Shown one piece after another: positions 17,789 to 23,615 of a DNA stretch of 34,964 bases. The DNA comes from Massilia sp. ZL223 (lineage in GTDB: Bacteria > Pseudomonadota > Gammaproteobacteria > Burkholderiales > Burkholderiaceae_D): the NCBI RefSeq assembly GCF_018119395.1, contig NZ_JAGPWD010000049.1:1-34964 (forward strand). Direction: 5' to 3'. A model generated the notes under the pieces. It was not told where the DNA came from. It saw nothing but the letters and a program-made list of their open reading frames with translations, and did no database searches. Numbering within the stretch: position 1 is the stretch's first letter; every line of letters starts with the position of its first letter. The position numbers and the translations under genes are program-made.

Positions 17789-18658
17789 TCAGGCAACCAG
17801 GCTCTGGGTGAAGCGGCTCAGCTGCTCGCCGTAGAACAGGGCGATCAGGCCGGCGGCCGCCAGGTAGGGGCCGAAGGGGATCGGCTTGTCGCGCCCGCGC
17901 TTGGCGAACAGGATCAGGCTGATGCCGACCACGGCGCCGACGATCGAGGACAGCAGGATGATGGTCGGCAGCATGGCCCAGCCGAGCCAAGCGCCGAGGG
18001 CGGCCAGCAGCTTGAAGTCGCCGTAGCCCATGCCTTCCTTGCCGGTCACCAGCTTGAACAGCCAGTACACCGCCCACAGCACCAGGTAGCCGGCCGCCGC
18101 GCCGATCACGGCGTCCTGCAGCGGCACGAAGGTGCCGTTGATATTGACGAGCAGGCCGGCCCACAGCAGCGGATAGGTGAGGTCGTCCGGCAGCAGCTGG
18201 GTGTCGAAGTCGATGAAGGTCATCGCGATCAGCAGCCAGGCGAACAGCAGGGTCGCCAGGCCCATCGCGCCGCTGCCGAAGGTCCAGACCAGCAGGCCGG
18301 AAACGATGGCGGTGAACAGTTCGATGGCCGGGTAGCGCGCCGAGATCGGGGTCTTGCAGGAACTGCACTTGCCGCGCAGGGCCAGCCAGCTGATGACCGG
18401 GATGTTTTCCATCGCCGTGATCTGGTGGCCGCAATGGCCGCAGCGCGAGCGCGGCACCATCAGGTTGAAACGTTCCGTGTGCGGCGGCTCCTTGCCGGTC
18501 TCCGCCGCCACATAGTTGTCGGACTCGCGCTGCATCATGGCGGGAATCCGGTAGATGACCACGTTCAGGAAACTGCCGACGAGCAGTCCGAACAGGGCTG
18601 CCGCGAGCGCGGCGCCGAGGGTGGCCGGGGGCGCGAAGAAAAGGGATTCCAGGGGCAT
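17789..18658 (-). CDS. pilD: Prepilin peptidase / N-methyltransferase PilD
   Basis: PilD is the inner-membrane aspartic protease that cleaves type IV prepilin leaders and N-methylates the new N-terminus. The 289-residue protein has an N-terminal helix GLLVGSFLNVVIYRIP, a cytoplasmic domain with four zinc-type cysteines (C73, C76, C98, C101), and six or seven further membrane helices. The catalytic aspartates are D150 in FIDFDTQLLPD and D214 in GYGDFK. It is normally the third gene of pilBCD, but here pilC lies 11.7 kb away, so pilD must rely on its own promoter. No good ribosome binding site is evident. It is coupled to coaE downstream. Confidence 0.96.
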   Translation of the reverse strand: MPLESLFFAPPATLGAALAAALFGLLVGSFLNVVIYRIPAMMQRESDNYVAAETGKEPPHTERFNLMVPRSRCGHCGHQITAMENIPVISWLALRGKCSSCKTPISARYPAIELFTAIVSGLLVWTFGSGAMGLATLLFAWLLIAMTFIDFDTQLLPDDLTYPLLWAGLLVNINGTFVPLQDAVIGAAAGYLVLWAVYWLFKLVTGKEGMGYGDFKLLAALGAWLGWAMLPTIILLSSIVGAVVGISLILFAKRGRDKPIPFGPYLAAAGLIALFYGEQLSRFTQSLVA

Positions 18659-18697
18659 GGCGTGTCAGTCCGAAAAAAGATTCCTTACATCAACCTT

Positions 18698-18725
18698 ATT
18701 GTAGGGGGTTTCCGTGCTTTGGCGA
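18698..18725 (-). promoter_or_regulatory. Candidate promoter of pilD
   Basis: On the minus strand TCGCCA (-35-like, 18725-18720) is followed by 16 bases and TACAAT (-10, 18703-18698), about 40 bases before the pilD ATG. It is a reasonable sigma-70 match and is needed functionally because pilC is no longer upstream of pilD. Confidence 0.4.
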
Positions 18726-18864
18726 AGGCGAAAGGCCCGACTTTTCGCGCTGATTGTGCAGATTGCACGCGATTGTGGCGGATCATGGCCCCCAGGCGGC
18801 GCGCCGTTACGCTGAAAGGCCCCCTGGATCACAGCCCACAGCCCGCCGCTTGCCTGAATCAGCC

Positions 18865-20235
18865 ATGGCCTCGCCGACCTTCACCTTCCTGAATCACGCC
18901 AGTTTCATGGTGCGCACCGAGTCCGCGCTGCTGCTGGCCGACCCCTGGCTGGAAGGCACGGTGCTGGACGGGGCCTGGAGCCTGGCCGATCCGTCCACCA
19001 GCAGCGCCGCCCTGATCGCCGAACTCAACAGCTGCGGCCTGCCGGTCTACGTATGGTGCTCGCGCGCCACGCCCGACCGTCTCTCGCTGCCCTTCCTGCG
19101 CAGTTTCAAGGCGGATTTTCGCGGCATCGCCACCTTCCTGTACCGCCAGGGAAGGGACTGGCGCCTGGCCGACGAGCTGCGCCGCCAGCGGCTGGCCCTG
19201 GCCGAGTGTAAAGACGGGCAGCCGCTGGCGCTGGGGAAGGACTTGCGCCTGACCGCCTTCGCCAACGGCGACGCCGACTCCTGGTGCCTGGTCCAGGCCG
19301 GCCGCCGCAGCATTCTCCACCTGGGGGAGCGGGCCCTGGGCACGCGCGCCGCCTGCGCCAGGGCCGCCGTGCAGCTGCGCCGGCGCGCTGCGCGCATCGA
19401 CCTGCTGCTGTCGGGCTTCGCCGACATGGCCTGGTGCGGCAACCCGGACCAGTTCGCCCTGCGCGAGGAAGCGGCCGCGAAGGGGATCGCCCGGCTGGCG
19501 CTGCAGATCGAGGTATTCCGGCCGCGCCTGGTGGTGCCGGTGGCCGCGTTCGCGCGTTTCGCGCGCGCCGACAACGCCTGGCTCAACCATGGACGGCGCA
19601 GCCCGGCCGGGGTGGTCGACGCGCCGCAGCTGGAAACTGCGCGTCCGCTGATCCGCTTCCTTGCGCCCGGCGGCGCCATCGACCTGGAACAGGACAGCGC
19701 CGCCAGCCTGGGCGCGCGCAGCGAGGCGGCGCTGGCGCACTGGAGCGCCTGCTGGCGCGCGGCGCCGGCACCCTTGCCGCGCCCGCCAGATGCGGGCCTG
19801 GCGGAGCTGCGTGCCGCATTCCAGAAATACCGCGAGCGCGCCGGCGCCAGCCTGCACGGGCTGCCCCGCCTGCTGGAGACGGTGGGGGCGCTGCGCCCGC
19901 TGGCGATCCAGCTGGCCGATGCACGGCAGACGGTGGAACTGTCGTACCGAAGGGGCTTCCGGCTGCTGGCGCGCGATGGCCCGGCGGACGTGGCGATGTG
20001 TTCCGGCACTGTCCTCAAGCTTCTGAAGGCGGAGGACGGGTTCGACACGGCCTGGGCGGGCGGCTGCTTCTGGGAGCTGCGTCCAGGCGGTCGGCCGGCC
20101 TTCGCGCGCTTCTTCCTGCCGCAGCGGATGGCGCGGCGCGGGCTGGACCGGCGCCGGCCCCTCGCCATGGCGCGGCTCATGCTGCGCGCTGTGCTGGCCA
20201 GGATGGCGCGCGAAGTCCAGGCGGCGCTGCGCTGA
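18865..20235 (+). CDS. Degenerate metallo-beta-lactamase-fold protein
   Basis: A 456-residue protein whose N-terminus (TFLNHASFMVRTESALLLADPWLEGT) is that of UlaG-like metallo-beta-lactamase-fold hydrolases. The metal-binding SHxHPDH motif reads SRATPDR at residues 66-72: all three histidines are gone and only the Asp remains, so metal-dependent hydrolysis is unlikely. The later SILHLGE retains the shape of the family's HxGD region. The C-terminal 200 residues are Arg- and Ala-rich with no domain I recognise. The frame is open upstream to 18754; ATG 18865 gives the family start. It is divergent from pilD and is the first gene of the block that separates pilD from pilC. Function unknown, perhaps a binding or scaffold protein. 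Confidence 0.75.
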   Translation: MASPTFTFLNHASFMVRTESALLLADPWLEGTVLDGAWSLADPSTSSAALIAELNSCGLPVYVWCSRATPDRLSLPFLRSFKADFRGIATFLYRQGRDWRLADELRRQRLALAECKDGQPLALGKDLRLTAFANGDADSWCLVQAGRRSILHLGERALGTRAACARAAVQLRRRAARIDLLLSGFADMAWCGNPDQFALREEAAAKGIARLALQIEVFRPRLVVPVAAFARFARADNAWLNHGRRSPAGVVDAPQLETARPLIRFLAPGGAIDLEQDSAASLGARSEAALAHWSACWRAAPAPLPRPPDAGLAELRAAFQKYRERAGASLHGLPRLLETVGALRPLAIQLADARQTVELSYRRGFRLLARDGPADVAMCSGTVLKLLKAEDGFDTAWAGGCFWELRPGGRPAFARFFLPQRMARRGLDRRRPLAMARLMLRAVLARMAREVQAALR

Positions 20236-20302
20236 GTCCGCTCCTCCATCGGGTGGAGGCGGGCGGCGCAGGTATGATGTCGCTTTTCGCTGGACGACAT
20301 CC

Positions 20303-20560
20303 ATGGCAAACGACGAACGACTTACTCCCGACGCCCTGGCTGCCCTGCGCGACCGCTTCCAGCACCAATCGCGCAAGGCCCAGGCTTATTACACCGTCAT
20401 GCACGAAGTCCGCCGCATCGTCTCCGGCGACGACGCGGCGAATGCGTGGATGAACCAGTCGCTGGGCGCGTTCGAGGGCAAGACTCCGGCTGAGCTGGTC
20501 GGAGAAGGGCGCGAGCTGGAGGTCCTTGCGCATGTACGCGGCCTCAAGGCTGGCGCCTGA
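20303..20560 (+). CDS. DUF2384 (MbcA/ParS/Xre antitoxin-like) small protein
   Basis: An 85-residue protein. Residues about 38-80 (SGDDAANAWMNQSLGAFEGKTPAELV, then GRELEVLAHVRGL) match the C-terminal toxin-binding domain of Xre/MbcA/ParS-type antitoxins, formerly DUF2384. The N-terminal 35 residues are helical but too short for the usual Xre DNA-binding part. No RES-domain toxin lies on either side, so it is an orphan antitoxin or a domestic relative. It begins 67 bases after the metallo-beta-lactamase-fold gene. Ribosome binding site weak. Confidence 0.72.
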   Translation: MANDERLTPDALAALRDRFQHQSRKAQAYYTVMHEVRRIVSGDDAANAWMNQSLGAFEGKTPAELVGEGRELEVLAHVRGLKAGA

Positions 20561-20709
20561 CATGTGGGTCACCGGCGCTGGCGCCATCTGTGTGTTGGAT
20601 GCGAACGCCATCGCCGTTCTTGCCGAACTGGCGACGCGTTATCAAGATGACAGGATAAGATGGTGTGCATCGGTCGCGGCGCCTGTCCAATAATTGGCAA
20701 GGAGTAAGG

Positions 20710-21060
20710 ATGAAGCCACGACGCTTATTCCAAGGGCCAGCCGCGGCGCTGTTCATGCCGTTTCTCCTTTTCCTGGTGCTGGTCAGCCTGTGCGCCTTCA
20801 TCCAATTCGAAGGACGGACATCATCGGGCCGTGTGCGCCCCTTGGCCTGCTGTACATCCCCGTCATGGTGAGCGCCATGCTGGGCGGATGGCGGCAGGCG
20901 GTCTTCGCTTCGGGCCTGTCGCTCATTGCCGCGCCCCTTTTGCTGGAACCGCAGCTCACATTTATTGTCGACCGTAAGGATGCGCAGGGCGCCGACGCCG
21001 TGTTCGCCGTGGTGTGCTGATTCACCGGCATGGTGGCGGGAGCGCTGAACGGCACGAGAG
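20710..21060 (+). pseudogene. Decayed membrane-sensor N-terminus (frameshift plus stop)
   Basis: An AAGGAG ribosome binding site precedes the ATG at 20710. The first frame encodes MKPRRLFQGPAAALFMPFLL and one membrane helix, then fails near 20820. The adjacent frame resumes with DIIGPCAPLGLLYIPVMVSA, MLGGWRQAVFASGLSLIAAP and further hydrophobic sequence, stops at TGA 21018-21020, and reads on as FTGMVAGALNGTRDE. Joined, this is a multi-helix sensor region like those (DUF4118/MASE type) in front of histidine kinases or GGDEF proteins. A one-base loss and a nonsense codon inactivate it. It is cut off by the tnpB element; the GGDEF-EAL remnant beyond it, on the same strand, may be the rest of the same gene. 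Confidence 0.65.
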
Positions 21061-21250
21061 ATGAAGTTAGTCATTTTCCTGACGCTGCAGGAAAGCGAGC
21101 ACACCGTTCCTCCAGACTTACGCAAAGCTATCCGTAGTTGGCTTCGCGGCTAGATTCCTGCTTCACCGGGACCGGTTTCGTCCCGCGCTCGCGCGCAGAA
21201 CCAGCGCCTTCCCCTCCACAGGCAGTCACGGTAGAACTTACCGCAATATG
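21060..21250 (-). ncRNA. Putative omega RNA (reRNA) at the tnpB 3' end
   Basis: TnpB proteins are guided by an RNA transcribed from the 3' end of tnpB through the element's right end. The corresponding interval here includes the last tnpB codons and the hairpin at 21075-21094. Placement is by analogy only; no covariance evidence was available. Confidence 0.25.
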
Positions 21251-22473
21251 CTTCAAGTTAAGAGCCGCATTGACGTCTCGCTCGTGTGCCGTTCCGCAGC
21301 CCGGGCAGGACCAGCGGCGGATCGCCAGGCCGAGCGTTTCGAGCCGGTAGCCGCAACTCGAACATAGCTTGCTGCTCGGGTACCACCGATCCGCCACGAC
21401 GAGCCGGCCGCCGCGCCAGGCAGTCTTGTATTCCAGTTGGCGGCGCAGCTCGTAGAAACTCATATCTGCGAGCGCCCGCGCCAGGCGCCCGTTGGCCAAC
21501 ATGCCCTTGACGTTCAAGTCCTCGATACCGATCGTGTGAAAGCGGCGCGCAATGTTAGTACTCAGCCGGTGCAAGCTGTCACGGCGGATGTTGCCGATGC
21601 AGGCATGCAGGCGCGCCAACTTCTTCTTCGCCTTGACGCGGTTGCGTGAACCTTTCACCTTGCGTGCCAGGCCGCGCGACAAGCGGCGCAGGCGCGGCAG
21701 CAGGGTGCGCAATGCCTTCGGTCCTTCGAACTTCTCGCCGGTCGACAGGGTCGCCAGCGTTGAGACCCCGAGCTCCACCCCGACCTCGCCTTGGTTTTCG
21801 GCTCGCGGCAGGGACAATTCAAGGGTGTCGACGGTGATGCTGGCGTACCAGTAATCGGCCATGCGGGAAATCGAGGCCGATACAATCCGGCCGGTGAAAC
21901 GCAGGGCTTCGCGCATGCGGATCCAACCCAGCTTCGGGATGCGGATCCGCTCGTCCTCGACCCGGAACTGGTCGTTGCTCAAAGCAAAACGGTCGTTACG
22001 GCCCTTGCGGCGGAAGCTGGGATAGCGGGCGCGCTTGTTAAAGAAATTATCGAAGGCGCGGCCCAGCTGCATGATCGCCATCTGGGGTGCATTCTTGGTC
22101 ACTCCCAGCATCCAGGGAAACTGTACGCGCTTGATGGTATTGAGCTGGCGTCGCAGCGCCGCTTCGGACGGCTTGGGCAGCGATGGATCAGCCTTGCAGG
22201 CTGCGTACTGTTTGCCCCACTCGGCCAGGGCCCAATTGTAGGCGAAGCGCGCCACGCCAGCCGCGCGGGAAAGGTACGTCGCCTGGACATTATTGGGATC
22301 GAGCCGGATGCGATGCGCTACGAACATTGCGCCTCCAAATGACAGCGTTGCCCGCTACCGCATTCGGCTACAGCTACATCGTGACCGATCATCGTCCCGG
22401 TAACAGCGTCGTACAGTGCGCCCGAAGACCATGGACCGGTGTTGGCGGAAGCGGATTTCCTCATAATTATGAG
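21075..22473 (-). mobile_element. tnpB-only IS element (IS605/IS1341-like), approximate limits
   Basis: The tnpB gene is flanked by a 7-bp-stem hairpin (TTTCCTG/CAGGAAA, 21075-21094) beyond its 3' end and by a perfect 14-base palindrome CTCATAATTATGAG (22460-22473) beyond its 5' end. IS605-type ends carry subterminal hairpins rather than inverted repeats, so these are plausible end marks. No tnpA transposase gene is present. It lies between fragments of decayed signalling sequence. Limits are guesses. Confidence 0.45.
21128..22327 (-). CDS. tnpB: TnpB-family RNA-guided nuclease with altered RuvC-I residue
   Basis: A 399-residue TnpB/OrfB (IS605 family) protein, ancestor of Cas12: an RNA-guided endonuclease that cuts at a transposon-adjacent motif. 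The N-terminal helical region is typical (ARFAYNWALAEW at 26-37, KNAPQMAIMQLGRAF at 78-92). The zinc finger C322/C325/C341/C344 is intact. Catalytic positions: RuvC-II E269 in GIEDLN and RuvC-III D351 in HERDVNAALN are present, but RuvC-I reads VGVELGVSTLATLS, with E185 where nearly all TnpBs have Asp. Full length, no frameshift, so either a recent substitution or a nuclease-weak or nuclease-dead form. No tnpA beside it. Confidence 0.92.
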   Translation of the reverse strand: MFVAHRIRLDPNNVQATYLSRAAGVARFAYNWALAEWGKQYAACKADPSLPKPSEAALRRQLNTIKRVQFPWMLGVTKNAPQMAIMQLGRAFDNFFNKRARYPSFRRKGRNDRFALSNDQFRVEDERIRIPKLGWIRMREALRFTGRIVSASISRMADYWYASITVDTLELSLPRAENQGEVGVELGVSTLATLSTGEKFEGPKALRTLLPRLRRLSRGLARKVKGSRNRVKAKKKLARLHACIGNIRRDSLHRLSTNIARRFHTIGIEDLNVKGMLANGRLARALADMSFYELRRQLEYKTAWRGGRLVVADRWYPSSKLCSSCGYRLETLGLAIRRWSCPGCGTAHERDVNAALNLKHIAVSSTVTACGGEGAGSARERGTKPVPVKQESSREANYG

Positions 22474-22529
22474 ACCGTTTAGCCTTAGCGAAGTTCCGGA
22501 TTGACGCGCTCGAGTTCAGGACGTCACCC

Positions 22530-22933
22530 AGCATCGGCATCAGCATGTATCCCAACGACGGCAGCGATCTCGACACCTTGATCGACACGCCGACGCGGCG
22601 ATGTACCACGCCAAGAATGCCGGTCGGAATATTCAGCGCGGAATGCACCCCGCCTGCATCGAATTCGAAGTGATCGAGAGCGCCGTAATGAGCGATGTGG
22701 AAGAGGCCGCGAAGATGCTCGAGCGCCTCAGGCGCGAAGGCGTGAGCATCGCGCTCGGCAAGAAGCTGGGCATGACCGTCATCGCGGAAGGGATCGAGTC
22801 GCAGGCGGCCATCGAGCTGCTGGCCGGGATCGGGAGCGACCTCGGCCAGGGTTACTTCATCAGCAAACCCATCCGCGCCGACAGGCTGGTCGAATGGTAT
22901 TACCAGGCGCATTACAAGACGCTGTCCACCTAG
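22530..22933 (+). pseudogene. GGDEF-EAL remnant with internal deletions
   Basis: Pieces of a diguanylate cyclase/phosphodiesterase are recognisable in order. SIGISMYPNDGSDLDTLI is the end of a GGDEF domain; after a frameshift near 22580-22585 it resumes as ADAAMYHAKNAGRN. FEVIESAVMSDVEEA and GVSIAL come from the middle of an EAL domain, and LGMTVIAEGIES plus LGQGYFISKPIRADRL from its end. The GGDEF motif, the EAL motif, and the DDFGTGYSSL-to-KIDRSF segment are all missing. A reading frame of 110 codons survives from 22601 but cannot make a functional domain. Together with the sensor fragment at 20710 it may be one ancestral gene split by the tnpB element. Confidence 0.8.
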
Positions 22934-23615
22934 CGGGTGGTGCGCCAGGCTTCCACATATGGCTTCCGGTAATGAGTCATCGACAAAAACTTATCGTCGA
23001 CTTGCCTGATCGATGAGTAAAGAAACAATAATCGTTACCGAAAAAACTAGATTTGAAGAATTTTTGATCTACATCAAGAGTCTTGCTTGATAGCAAAAAA
23101 TCCACGCCCTACATTATTGCCTATAGTGAATTTTTGTAGACGATTTTGCAAATAATTGTGAAAGCTTGGCAAGCTTTCTCCAGGCGGATGTATTGGAAAT
23201 GAGCGACTCGAGTTCGGCAACAGCTTCAGCCGCCTCCCGGCCAGTCCGGCAGGCGGCTCCTTGTCCCAACCAGGGACATGTTCTTCTCTTCGGTGTCCTG
23301 GCGCCGGCCGTGACCGGCACTGCGCCTCCAGTCTCGATGGGTTCCCTGATCCCCGGCTGGTAAGCGCGCAAGCCGGTTGGTGTAACGCCGACCGGCTTGC
23401 AGGCACCGCGCGCTTTTCCTCCAGCTTTGTACATGCCCGGCATCGCCGGGCTGCATCGCCACGCGCGCAGCACATGTGATGCCTCGGTAATGCGAGGCGT
23501 TGTCCAACGATGTCATCTCCACCCGGCCGCCCGAACGCAGCCGGGTCGTCCCTCGCACGCCCTGCGGCACGCGGGACCCGCACCACCTCGACATAGGAAT
23601 AAAGGCAAATCTGGT
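22934..23615. other. 682-bp intergenic region, AT-rich then hairpin-dense
   Basis: No gene is visible. The first 230 bases are clearly AT-richer than the rest of the window and end with a perfect hairpin GAAAGCTT-GGC-AAGCTTTC at 23160-23178. From 23228 to 23577 at least eight further short stems follow in series, listed under findings. The downstream gene's ribosome binding site (AAAGG) is at 23601-23605. I do not recognise a known riboswitch, including GEMM-I. Confidence 0.6.
23362..23417 (+). terminator. Possible attenuator or terminator upstream of the globin-GGDEF-EAL gene
   Basis: A 10-bp stem GCAAGCCGGT/ACCGGCTTGC (23368-23377 with 23391-23400) can be extended outward by AAGCGCG/CGCGCTT, and the 3' side runs into TTTT at 23414-23417. 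It lies about 200 bases before the start codon, so it could stop transcripts entering from upstream or act as an attenuator. Confidence 0.45.

Noticed and set aside
22934..23615. A GEMM-type c-di-GMP riboswitch in the leader of the globin-GGDEF-EAL gene
   Set aside because: The conserved core sequences of the GEMM-I aptamer were looked for and not found; only generic hairpins are visible.
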